From Parabacteroides hominis (GTDB taxonomy: Bacteria; Bacteroidota; Bacteroidia; Bacteroidales; Tannerellaceae): DNA of 64,000 nucleotides. Positions 51,935 through 60,163 of this stretch are shown one piece after another (position 1 is the stretch's first letter; each line of letters opens with the position of its first letter). The stretch covers positions 62,001 to 126,000 of the forward strand of contig NZ_JACOOJ010000010.1 in NCBI RefSeq assembly GCF_014287585.1, written 5' to 3'. Made by a program: the position numbers and the translations under genes. The notes beneath the pieces are model-generated. The model saw only the letters and a program-made list of their open reading frames with translations. It did no database searches and had not been told where the DNA came from.

Positions 51935-52183
51935 ATGGAAAGTAAAATCATTAAAGTGGGTACATCATTAGGACTAATCATTCCTGGACTTATGGTAAAG
52001 GAGTGTGATTTGAAATATGGCTCCAAAATAGAAATTGAACTAAAAAAAGGTGAACTGATAATTAAGAAGAAGGACTCAGTTCGAGAAGGTTGGGATGAAG
52101 CGTTTGCGCAATATGCAAAGGAAGGCGAAGACAAACAATTTCTGCCTGATGTTCTCGACTCTGAAGCTGATATGCTTTTGTAA
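51935..52183 (+). CDS. mazE: AbrB/MazE-type antitoxin
   Basis: 82 aa. The N-terminal swapped-hairpin DNA-binding domain (ESKIIKVGTSLGLIIPGLMV, then KYGSKIEIELKKGELIIKKK) is typical of MazE, SpoVT and AbrB proteins. The acidic C-terminus from about residue 48 would wrap and neutralise the toxin. The toxin gene starts 46 bp downstream. An inverted repeat before the promoter suggests autoregulation. The pair lies beside the tRNA gene; no integrase is present. Confidence 0.88.
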   Translation: MESKIIKVGTSLGLIIPGLMVKECDLKYGSKIEIELKKGELIIKKKDSVREGWDEAFAQYAKEGEDKQFLPDVLDSEADMLL

Positions 52184-52229
52184 TCTTTTGCGGGTATGTT
52201 ACTACAATAAATTATATCTAATTAAAAAA

Positions 52230-52568
52230 ATGTCTATGAACAGGTCTGAAATTTATACTGTGAATCTTGATCCGACGATTGGGACCGAAATAAAGAAAAC
52301 AAGACCGTGCGTAATTGTTTCTCCTGATGAGATGAATGCGCACCTTTTGACCGTTCAAGTAGTCCCCTTGACCTCGAAGGAAAGGAATATACCTTCAAGG
52401 GTGAAGATAGCATCTGCTTTGGCATCAGGATTAAAAGCTGATAGCTTTGCTGCTTTAGATCAACTTAAAACGATTGATAAACAAAGATGTGTGTCTTTCA
52501 TTGGTAAAATATCCGAAGCTGAAGCTATGGAGATAGCTGATGTTTTATGTAAAATGTATCAGTATTAG
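52230..52568 (+). CDS. mazF: MazF/PemK-type endoribonuclease toxin
   Basis: 112 aa from the ATG at 52230 (MSMNRSEIYTVNLDP). A longer in-frame start inside mazE would add about 45 residues unlike the family and is rejected. Core motifs: IYTVNLDPTIGTEIKKTRPC with the conserved Arg-Pro, VQVVPLTS and SFAALDQLKTIDKQR. MazF toxins cut RNA at short sequence motifs; the exact site cannot be predicted. It ends overlapping by 4 bp the stop of the convergent MFS gene (52565), which may limit read-through. Confidence 0.9.
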   Translation: MSMNRSEIYTVNLDPTIGTEIKKTRPCVIVSPDEMNAHLLTVQVVPLTSKERNIPSRVKIASALASGLKADSFAALDQLKTIDKQRCVSFIGKISEAEAMEIADVLCKMYQY

Positions 52569-53740
52569 ATTCTTCTCACCCAAAGTGTACAACCCAAAGA
52601 GCAAGCTGCGCATGCCATAAAGACAATCCCCGTCGTAACCATCGTATTGCCCAGCCCGACTAAAGGAGACACCAATCCACCGAACCCGAAGCCGATCGTA
52701 CCTAATAAAGCCGAAGCCGTGCCGGCATGCTCGCGTTCGCATTCCATTGCCAGGGCGGTAGTCGAGGTGAAAGAAAAGCCCATCATGAAAAGCAAGGCGA
52801 TCAGCAATCCCTCGTATATCCAGAAATTGCAATTCTGATTCATGGTTATACATACGATAACGGAAAGGACAAGCATGCCTATACTGCTGACGAGCGTACT
52901 GTTTTCCGGCTGGCGGAATTTAACGGATAAGCCGGCGGCTAACCCGATCGCAACCGCATTGGCCGCGAAACAGATACTGAATCCGAAAGCGGAAAACCCG
53001 TAATGCTCCTGCACAATGAAAGGAGAAGAGGCAATATAGGTGAACAACACGCCCTGTGCAAATCCGAATTGAAGGACGTATGCCATATAACGCCGGTTTC
53101 GTAATACCCGACCGAAACTGGCAAACACGTTGCGCCACTTGGTTGCCCTGCGTTGTTCTTTTGGTAGCGATTCCCGGAATAGCCGGCTTCCCAGTAACAG
53201 GATGATTCCTAATGCCAGCAGCACCCAGAAGATACCTTTCCAGCCGATCCCTTCCGTCAAGCCCCCTCCGATGATCGGGGCGGCTACGGGAGCGACTCCG
53301 TTGATAGCCCCGATTATCGCAAGCGTCTTTGCTAATTCCTTTCCTGTGAACATATCTGTCGCGACAGAACGGGAGATTACGATACCGCCGGCGCCTGCAA
53401 CCCCTTGTAGCAAGCGCAGCATTACAAACATCTCGATAGTGGGGGCAAAGATGCAACCTATCGTAGAAATGATAAAAAGATACATGGCTGCCAGCAATGG
53501 CGGGCGGCGTCCGTACTTATCACTTAGCGGGCCGAAAAAGATCTGTCCAGCCGCCAGCCCGATCATACTGGCTGTTAAGCCCAATTGTACCAACGAGGGT
53601 GTAGTCCTGAAATATTCCCCCATCAAAGGCAGACTGGGGAGGTACATGTCCGTGACAAACGGCCCGAATGCCGTCAACATCCCTAACAGGGTAAGGAGAA
53701 AAAGCTTGGAATTCCCATTTTTACTTTGTATGTCAATCAT
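52565..53740 (-). CDS. Bcr/CflA-type MFS drug exporter
   Basis: 391 aa from the ATG at 53740 (MIDIQSKNGNSKLF). A longer reading frame to 53911 would add a charged 57-residue tail in front of the first membrane helix and is rejected. It has twelve predicted membrane segments, with the family blocks PFVTDMYLPSLPLM in the first helix, FFGPLSDKYGRRPPLL (motif A) and LLQGVAGAGGIVISRSVATD. Members export bicyclomycin, sulfonamides or other small molecules by proton antiport. Substrate unknown. A single gene. Confidence 0.92.
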   Translation of the reverse strand: MIDIQSKNGNSKLFLLTLLGMLTAFGPFVTDMYLPSLPLMGEYFRTTPSLVQLGLTASMIGLAAGQIFFGPLSDKYGRRPPLLAAMYLFIISTIGCIFAPTIEMFVMLRLLQGVAGAGGIVISRSVATDMFTGKELAKTLAIIGAINGVAPVAAPIIGGGLTEGIGWKGIFWVLLALGIILLLGSRLFRESLPKEQRRATKWRNVFASFGRVLRNRRYMAYVLQFGFAQGVLFTYIASSPFIVQEHYGFSAFGFSICFAANAVAIGLAAGLSVKFRQPENSTLVSSIGMLVLSVIVCITMNQNCNFWIYEGLLIALLFMMGFSFTSTTALAMECEREHAGTASALLGTIGFGFGGLVSPLVGLGNTMVTTGIVFMACAACSLGCTLWVRRI

Positions 53741-53840
53741 CTTTTTTCTTTTTTGTCTGATAAAACATGCAAAGGTACGTTCAAACGGGCAAGTACGATT
53801 GTCTAAAATATCCGTTTCTTTGGTTATTATCGGTCGCTTT

Positions 53841-54668
53841 TCAATACCGGATTCCCACTTCTTCACCTTCCCATTTGTCACAGAATACGGAAACAGGGAA
53901 ATTGTTTTCATTATACTTATAGGTATAGGTTACGGTGGAGATATTTCCTTCTCTGTTTTCGGATGTTATCTTGGTTATATTATTCCGGCGGTTCAGGAAC
54001 TGGATATTCTCAAAGTCATTCGAGTTGACATATTGATAGTACCACCAGCCTAAAAAGCACATGGGGAATTCCAGATGGCTGATACTGCCGGAAGCGTTAT
54101 CATATTCGTAGGTATATTTTACCAGCAAGTTTGATTCGTTGTCGAACACTTCCTGCTTGAGCAGTTGCCGGGTGGCAGGATCGAAGGTCAGGAGAGCATA
54201 CCGGTCGCCTTCCTTTATCTGCTTTTCTCCGTCTGCCGTTTGTTGGTAAATACCGGCGAAGGTTACTTTGAACGGCAATCCGTTCGTGTCGAGTTCGATC
54301 TCTTCCCTGTAACCGAAGTCTCCTGCCGGTTCGCCGCCTCTGCTGACTTCGTAGGTCTTGTCTCCGGTCTTGTCAAAATGCACCCAGGCATGTCCGTCGG
54401 CGACATCTTTGGGAGGCGTGTAGGATATGCCGGAAAATTCTCCGTCCTCATAATTGAAATGAGCTGCATGTCCGTCCGGATATTGAATCCGGTCGAACCG
54501 ATTGCCGGAGTAAACGAAAGAAGCGGTAACCTGCCCGTTTGAAAGAAGGGCACTGGGCCGCCCGTCTATGCCTGTCAGCTCGATGCCGTCATTATCACTG
54601 CAGGAAGATAGACACAATCCGGCCATCAACAGGATGGCGGATGAAATAGTCGAAAGTAACTTGTTCAT
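53841..54668 (-). CDS. Hypothetical lipoprotein (DUF4595-like)
   Basis: 275 aa. The signal peptide ends in lipobox LCLSSCSD. The mature protein consists of short beta strands with YD/RHS-like patterns (FVYSGNRFDRIQYPDGHAAH, AHFNYEDGEFSGISY, VKYTYEYDNASGSIS, VTYTYKYNENNFPVS), as in DUF4595-type Bacteroidetes lipoproteins. The role is unknown and no partner is evident: the neighbours are an exporter and DUF4272. Confidence 0.65.
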   Translation of the reverse strand: MNKLLSTISSAILLMAGLCLSSCSDNDGIELTGIDGRPSALLSNGQVTASFVYSGNRFDRIQYPDGHAAHFNYEDGEFSGISYTPPKDVADGHAWVHFDKTGDKTYEVSRGGEPAGDFGYREEIELDTNGLPFKVTFAGIYQQTADGEKQIKEGDRYALLTFDPATRQLLKQEVFDNESNLLVKYTYEYDNASGSISHLEFPMCFLGWWYYQYVNSNDFENIQFLNRRNNITKITSENREGNISTVTYTYKYNENNFPVSVFCDKWEGEEVGIRY

Positions 54669-54766
54669 ACTGATATCTGGTGTTTGTTTCTAATAATATG
54701 ATGAATGGGAAGGAAAAAGGGTTGCATCATCTTGTATATTTTTCTTTGAGGATGTTTATATTTTGC

Positions 54767-54774
54767 TATTTTTG
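54767..54774 (+). promoter_or_regulatory. Promoter -7 box for DUF4272
   Basis: TATTTTTG, a full match, with TTTG 18 bp upstream (54745-54748). 47 bp to the start. Confidence 0.55.
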
Positions 54775-54821
54775 TGGAATGCTATAACCATCCGGTGGCT
54801 CGGATATAAAAAAGTAAGAAA

Positions 54822-56018
54822 ATGGCAAAAGCGAATGTTACTTTGTATACGCTCATCGGAGATCCTGGCCGTGTCGTGAAAGCAATTCAGGAACGTTTTA
54901 AGGAGATGACTGAAGAACTTGTTTGTGAGGATGAAACGGTCGACCTGACTTTGCCGGATGGAACGCATGTCATCTTCTCGATCAAGCATCGGCAGAGCAA
55001 GCCGGATTTTATTGCTTCGCATACGTCCGGTATGGCCAATTATTTTTCTCAGGTGGAGACACCGCTGGCTGAACTGAAAGAAAATGTCTTGCGCCAGATA
55101 CGCGTGTTCAACTGTGTGACGGGCATCACTTTCGATCTGGACGACAATGAAGACCGGACGAACTATATCCTGAACCGTTTGTTCGAGATTGCCGGAGACG
55201 TGACAGGCTTTCTGCTCTATCCGAGCATGCAGATCTTTACCGGTGAAGGAAAACTCCTTTTCTCTGTCAAAGGTGAAAGCCAGTTGACCGAGTTTATCCC
55301 GGTAGGGAATGCCGATTTACTGGATGGAAACCGGCCGGAAGAAGCTCAGGCCGATGTGGAAAGGCGTTTGCGCTCGATCGCGCTGCTCGAAGAGAAGCAT
55401 ATCCCTTATATGGAATATTTGCGTAGTGAAGCATTGGAAAGCGAAGCTCGTCTAAGAAGCCGGAAGGATATGGTACAACGGGCTGCTGCATTGTTTGCCG
55501 TAGCTCTCTATTCGGAAGTCATGCTCTCGGAAGGTTCAGGACGGGAAGAAGCTCTGTTCTATTTTAATAAGATGGAACAGTTATACGAGGTAGAATCCTT
55601 TATGACGCCCGGCGAAAAGGCGTATATCGATAATCCGAACCCGGAAGAACAGGAATGTATCCAGTTCGGATGGCGTTACGAATGTGTTGGTGTCCTGCTT
55701 TGGGCGGCAGGTGTTGTGGATGATTTGCCTTATCCGTCCGAGATTGTCGATGTTCCTGTCATCGCCGCCATTTTCTGGCAACATAAAGGCATCGGTGAAC
55801 TGCTTTCGAAAGGTTTTCCCCGTCCGCAGTCCGAAATATTGGATGCTGCCGATATTACACTTCGGTATGATTGGGCTTGTGTGGAAGCGCGAATTCATGG
55901 AAAAGAAGCTCCGGCTTCACTAAATGGGGGCGTTGTTATGGAACGGCATTATGCCTTTAACTGGATTATCGGGGCGAATGGCGGTGCAGATTGGGATGAT
56001 ATCCAACCGAATACATGA
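54822..56018 (+). CDS. DUF4272-domain protein
   Basis: 398 aa, no signal peptide, so cytoplasmic. The N-terminal half (1-180) is an alpha/beta region opening VTLYTLIGDPGRVVKAIQER. The C-terminal half (about 190-390) fits DUF4272 (VERRLRSIALLEEKHIPYME, IQFGWRYECVGVLLWAAGVV, then LRYDWACVEARIHGKEAP). Function unknown. It begins 47 bp after a -7 box and is followed 18 bp on by the GH106-like gene, so they may share a transcript. Confidence 0.8.
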   Translation: MAKANVTLYTLIGDPGRVVKAIQERFKEMTEELVCEDETVDLTLPDGTHVIFSIKHRQSKPDFIASHTSGMANYFSQVETPLAELKENVLRQIRVFNCVTGITFDLDDNEDRTNYILNRLFEIAGDVTGFLLYPSMQIFTGEGKLLFSVKGESQLTEFIPVGNADLLDGNRPEEAQADVERRLRSIALLEEKHIPYMEYLRSEALESEARLRSRKDMVQRAAALFAVALYSEVMLSEGSGREEALFYFNKMEQLYEVESFMTPGEKAYIDNPNPEEQECIQFGWRYECVGVLLWAAGVVDDLPYPSEIVDVPVIAAIFWQHKGIGELLSKGFPRPQSEILDAADITLRYDWACVEARIHGKEAPASLNGGVVMERHYAFNWIIGANGGADWDDIQPNT

Positions 56019-56036
56019 TATTAAATCTATCACGAT

Positions 56037-58322
56037 ATGAATAAACTATGGACTGCTGTAATACTTGTTCTTGGATTTGCATCCTGTTCCTCCAAGCAGG
56101 ATGAATTGAGGACAGACTTTGAGAATCCACCGGAAGAATATCGCCCGATGCCGTTCTGGCATATCAACGGGCACATGACCCGTGCGGGCATCGAGAAAGA
56201 AGTGGGAGAAGCGAAAAGCCTTTCCGGCTTCGGAGGGGTGACGGTTTTGCCTGTCAGCCCCGGTACGCAATGGGGGACAGGTAAACCTTGTCCGGGAACC
56301 GAACCCGCTTATTTGAGTGACGAATATTTCGAACGCTATGCCGATATTCTTGATATTTCCGAAAAACAGGGCACGCAGGTTATCCTCTACGACGATATTG
56401 ATTTCCCAAGCGGTTCGGCTGGCGGACGGTTACGCAAGGAATACCCGCAGTACGTCCGTAAATACCTGTCGAAAGAAGAATTTACGGTGAAAGGAAACCA
56501 ACCGGTCAGCCGTCAACGTAAAGATACGGCATCTGTCCTGGCTGCCGTTTCCGCTTTGAATGAGCAGACGCGCGAGGTGCTGGACCTGGGGCCTTATATG
56601 AATGGTAACACCTTGACGTGGAAAGCTCCTGCCGGAGAATGGCGCGTGATGTTTTTCAACTGTGGCGTCAGCATGGATTCTTATCACGGGAACCTGGTGG
56701 ATTATATGCAGCCCGAAGCAGTCTCCCAATTATTGGAAATGACCTATGGCGAATATGATAAGCGTTTCAATCGCTATTTCGGCAATGTGATTACGAAGAC
56801 TTTCTTTGACGATGTGGGCTTTGTCCATCAGGAGAATGCATGGACGCCTGCCATTACCGGCATTTTTAAGGAGAAATACGGAAAGAACCCGGCGTTGTAT
56901 TATCCGGCTTTGTTCTACGACATCGGACCGGAGACGGGTGCGGCGCGTGTCGCTTTCTTCGATATCCGCTCCGAACTGATGGCTGAAGGGTATGTGAAAC
57001 AAGTATCGGAATGGTCGGGCAAACGGCGCTTGAGCAGCATGGGGCATCCGCCTGAAAACTACAGCCCTAACTCGGTGGTGGCGAACGGGGATATCTTGAA
57101 GTATTACCGGCATGTGCAGATACCGTTGTTGGATGCTATCTTTTTCTATGGCCGTGGCCTGAATGGCTTTAAACAAATCAGTTCGGCTGCCGACCGGGGA
57201 GATAAGCCGGTTGTGGGAGCCGAGTTGTGCGGCGCTTTTCCTGCGGATATGGATTCGCTGACTTTATACCGTGTGGCTCTTGAAGCGATGGTGCGGGGTG
57301 TCAGTTTTGTCGTGCCTCATGGAATGTGGTATACGACGGATGCGGACAAGATTCGCATCCCGCCGTTGATTGCTCCTGAAAATCCGTTGCTGCGGGATGC
57401 GTTGCCGAATTATAGTGCCTGTGTGGGCCGTTCCTGCCTCATCCTCCAAGGGGGCCGCCGGGTTTCGGACATCGCTTTGCTATGGCCGATCACTGCAATT
57501 CAGGCTGAAACGTATATAAACCGGGATGCCAATTCCGGCCTTCCGGTGGCAAACTGGTTGCCGGAGCACGTCAATCATCATGTACTGAGCGACCTGTTGA
57601 CCAATAAACTTCGTCGTGATTTCACCTTTGTCCATCCGGAAGATTTGTGCAACGGCAAGATTACGGCTACCGGCAGTGAACTGGTCTTGAATAATGAAAC
57701 GAATATCCAGCATTACAAAGTTCTTTTAATGCCGGGCGGCGATGTGATTTCGGCCGAAACGATGAAAGCGATCAAGCAATACTATGATAATGGGGGAAAA
57801 GTGGTTGCCACCTCTTCCCTTCCGAAGCGTGCCGCTGAATTTGGGAGAGATGAGGAAGTTGTTCGTCTGGTTACCGAAATGTTCGGTATCGACCCGTCTC
57901 AGGAAAGCTATTCGGACAAGTTCAATTCCAATGCAAACAAAGGTCGCTTGGCATTTCTGCATAATCCGACTCCCGAAACCCTTGCAGATTTGTTTACGCG
58001 CTGGGAGCTTCGTGCAGATATTGCTTTCGATGAATCGACTATACCGCCTGCTCAGATCGGTTTCCTGAATTATATTCATAAACAGAAGAAAGGCCGCGAT
58101 TTTTATTACATCACCAATACGACCGGAAATACGGTTCACACGACCGTCTCTCTGCGTGGCAAATTCGACAATCTTGAATCCTGGAACCCGCACACCGGCA
58201 AAATCGAGCCCATTCGAAATTTCGAATTCGCCAAACAACCGGATGGCGGTTATGTGACAAACATCAAACTCTCGATGCCGCAAGTGTCGGGGGTGTTTAT
58301 TGTGGGAAAGATGAAGGAATAA
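56037..58322 (+). CDS. GH106-like glycosidase lipoprotein
   Basis: 761 aa. The signal peptide ends in lipobox FASCSSK. The barrel region resembles GH106 alpha-L-rhamnosidases: YRPMPFWHINGHMTRAGIEK, GFGGVTVLPVSPG, LYDDIDFPSGSAGG, TKTFFDDVGFVHQEN, GAELCGAFPADMDSLT. It is about 200 residues shorter than the GH106 at 17451 and lacks that protein's C-terminal sandwich in full. A surface rhamnosidase or related exo-glycosidase is likely, but the residues differ enough that activity is inferred. It follows DUF4272 by 18 bp and precedes an ECF sigma gene with its own promoter. Confidence 0.75.
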   Translation: MNKLWTAVILVLGFASCSSKQDELRTDFENPPEEYRPMPFWHINGHMTRAGIEKEVGEAKSLSGFGGVTVLPVSPGTQWGTGKPCPGTEPAYLSDEYFERYADILDISEKQGTQVILYDDIDFPSGSAGGRLRKEYPQYVRKYLSKEEFTVKGNQPVSRQRKDTASVLAAVSALNEQTREVLDLGPYMNGNTLTWKAPAGEWRVMFFNCGVSMDSYHGNLVDYMQPEAVSQLLEMTYGEYDKRFNRYFGNVITKTFFDDVGFVHQENAWTPAITGIFKEKYGKNPALYYPALFYDIGPETGAARVAFFDIRSELMAEGYVKQVSEWSGKRRLSSMGHPPENYSPNSVVANGDILKYYRHVQIPLLDAIFFYGRGLNGFKQISSAADRGDKPVVGAELCGAFPADMDSLTLYRVALEAMVRGVSFVVPHGMWYTTDADKIRIPPLIAPENPLLRDALPNYSACVGRSCLILQGGRRVSDIALLWPITAIQAETYINRDANSGLPVANWLPEHVNHHVLSDLLTNKLRRDFTFVHPEDLCNGKITATGSELVLNNETNIQHYKVLLMPGGDVISAETMKAIKQYYDNGGKVVATSSLPKRAAEFGRDEEVVRLVTEMFGIDPSQESYSDKFNSNANKGRLAFLHNPTPETLADLFTRWELRADIAFDESTIPPAQIGFLNYIHKQKKGRDFYYITNTTGNTVHTTVSLRGKFDNLESWNPHTGKIEPIRNFEFAKQPDGGYVTNIKLSMPQVSGVFIVGKMKE

Positions 58323-58344
58323 ATAGAAAAGTAGAATAAATCCT

Positions 58345-58352
58345 TATATTTG
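58345..58352 (+). promoter_or_regulatory. Promoter -7 box for the ECF sigma gene
   Basis: TATATTTG, a full match 36 bp before the sigma factor start, so transcription does not depend only on read-through from the GH106-like gene. Confidence 0.6.
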
Positions 58353-58388
58353 TGTTTGATTAGATTATAATAAACAGAAATGTAAAGG

Positions 58389-58961
58389 ATGTCGAGAGCT
58401 TCTGTAGATAAAAAAGACTTAAAAGATTTCGAGCAGTTATTCCATCAACTACAACCCCGGCTTTATGCCTATTGTTGTAAATATGTTGAAGATAACGAGC
58501 TCGCAAGGGATATTGTGCAGGAGTGTTTCATCAATTTGTGGGAAAATTATGAGAGTGTACAAATTTCTTATGAGTTTTATTTATTTAAGGCTGTACATAA
58601 TCGTTGTTTGTCTTATTTTCGTTCAGAACGCATTCATACGGAATATGCAAGTTCTGTAAAGATGAGGATTAAAGAACTTGAAATACACCCTGAATTGCCT
58701 TATCCCCTGACTGAACTTTATGTGAAAGAGGTCAATACTTTACTCAAGGAGAGCGTTTCCAAGCTCCCTGAAAAATGTCGCTTGATTTTCATGATGAGCC
58801 GCTATCAGAATATGAAAAACCAGGAAATAGCCGATACTCTGGGTATTAGTGTCCGTACTGTAGATGCTCAGATATATAATGCTTTGAAAATATTAAAGAT
58901 AAAATTGAAAGATTATTTGCCGATACTGATGCTGCTGTTCCCCCATTTTTTTGCAAAATAA
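58389..58961 (+). CDS. ECF-type RNA polymerase sigma factor
   Basis: 190 aa. Region 2 (FHQLQPRLYAYCCKYVEDNE, then LARDIVQECFINLWENYESV) and region 4 (LPEKCRLIFMMSRYQNMKNQ, then EIADTLGISVRTVDAQIYNA) are clear, with no region 3. It belongs to the Bacteroidetes FecI-like group. The next genes encode a FecR anti-sigma factor and an STN-type SusC, so the sigma is released when the transporter senses its ligand and then drives this SusCD locus. Confidence 0.93.
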   Translation: MSRASVDKKDLKDFEQLFHQLQPRLYAYCCKYVEDNELARDIVQECFINLWENYESVQISYEFYLFKAVHNRCLSYFRSERIHTEYASSVKMRIKELEIHPELPYPLTELYVKEVNTLLKESVSKLPEKCRLIFMMSRYQNMKNQEIADTLGISVRTVDAQIYNALKILKIKLKDYLPILMLLFPHFFAK

Positions 58962-59029
58962 AAAAAAAGTATACTTTTTTCTAAGTAGTAATCCTGACTT
59001 GTGCGTCATTCTTACAAAGAGCATGAGTT

Positions 59030-60010
59030 ATGGAAGAATCAACCGATATATTAATTGTTTCTTATCTGAAAGGAGAGGCTACCAATGACCAGCAAAAAGA
59101 GTTATTGGCTTGGCTTGAGTTGAGTGAAGAAAACCGATTCTATTTCCGTTCAATCAAGGATGTTTATGATCTGGGACGGATAGAGTCTGATATACGTGAC
59201 AGCCAAGTTGATCGGCAATGGCATAAATTTCTCGATAAAGTTTTTCCTGTGTATAATACAAATAGTTGGTTGAGAATAGGTCATATATTACTTCGTTATG
59301 CCGCTGTTTTTGCTTTCGGTCTTATTTGTATGCAATTGATTTCTTATTTTATTGGTGACAAGGAAACTTATTCGAAAGTGACCAAAGTAGAAACCGGGGT
59401 CGGTGAACGTTCAAAGGTGAGTTTGCCGGATGGTTCGATTGTTTGGGTGAATGCCTGTAGCTCGATTAGTTATGATGAATCTTTCGGGAAAGAGAATCGT
59501 ACAATTCGAATGAGGGGAGAAGCTTTTTTTGACGTAGAGAAGGATCAGTCCAAACCATTCCTCGTTCATGCAGAACCTTTTACTTTCCGCGTTACTGGAA
59601 CTTCTTTTAATGTATATGCTTTTGATGAAGAAGATGAAATAAGTCTTGCATTGATAGAAGGATCTGTAACTGCCGAAAAAGGTTCTTATATGGAGAAACT
59701 TCGTCCAGGGGAAGTTTTGGTTTATGATAAAACACAAGCGAAAATTAGTCATAGAAAGCTTATTTCCAGTTCATATACAGCCTGGCGCTATGGAGAGATG
59801 TTTTTTGATAAAATGACTTTCGAAGATTTGACTCGTCGGTTGGAACGTAATTTCAATGTAAAATTTAAATTTGAGAATCAGAAGATCAAGAAAGAATCTT
59901 TCGGAGGTTCATTTCGTAAATATGAATCGCTGGAAACCATTATGAGAGTGATCAGTACAAGTACTCCTGTGAAATACCGGATAGAAAAGGATACTGTGTA
60001 CATTAAATAA
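59030..60010 (+). CDS. FecR-family anti-sigma factor
   Basis: 326 aa. The N-terminal cytoplasmic part (1-85) binds the sigma. One membrane segment follows at about residues 85-110 (ILLRYAAVFAFGLICMQLIS). The periplasmic FecR domain holds GVGERSKVSLPDGSIVWVNA, GEAFFDVEKDQSKPFLVHAE and VTGTSFNVYAFDEEDEISLA, then a C-terminal STN-like region (LERNFNVKFKFENQKIKKES). It carries the signal from the SusC STN domain to the sigma factor. Located 68 bp after the sigma gene. Confidence 0.93.
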   Translation: MEESTDILIVSYLKGEATNDQQKELLAWLELSEENRFYFRSIKDVYDLGRIESDIRDSQVDRQWHKFLDKVFPVYNTNSWLRIGHILLRYAAVFAFGLICMQLISYFIGDKETYSKVTKVETGVGERSKVSLPDGSIVWVNACSSISYDESFGKENRTIRMRGEAFFDVEKDQSKPFLVHAEPFTFRVTGTSFNVYAFDEEDEISLALIEGSVTAEKGSYMEKLRPGEVLVYDKTQAKISHRKLISSSYTAWRYGEMFFDKMTFEDLTRRLERNFNVKFKFENQKIKKESFGGSFRKYESLETIMRVISTSTPVKYRIEKDTVYIK

Positions 60011-60083
60011 TGAGTCGTTAACATTAAATCTGATATGGAGGAATTGCCTATGGTATAGAAGAAAGAGAGAAACAGATAAAAAA

Positions 60084-60109
60084 CCGGGATAAGTGCCACC
60101 TTATCCCGG
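60084..60109. other. Perfect hairpin between fecR and susC
   Basis: CCGGGATAAG (60084-60093) pairs perfectly with CTTATCCCGG (60100-60109), 6-nt loop. Downstream on the plus strand there is no U-run, but on the minus strand six T follow. It may block antisense transcription or protect the 5' end of a processed susCD message. Confidence 0.6.
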
Positions 60110-60163
60110 CTCTAATATCAAACAACAAAATTATTGTCTAATATCTAATCGTACAACAAAGAT

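Noticed and set aside
52095..52229. A longer mazF start inside mazE
   Set aside because: The added residues are unlike MazF, and the ATG at 52230 gives the standard family N-terminus.
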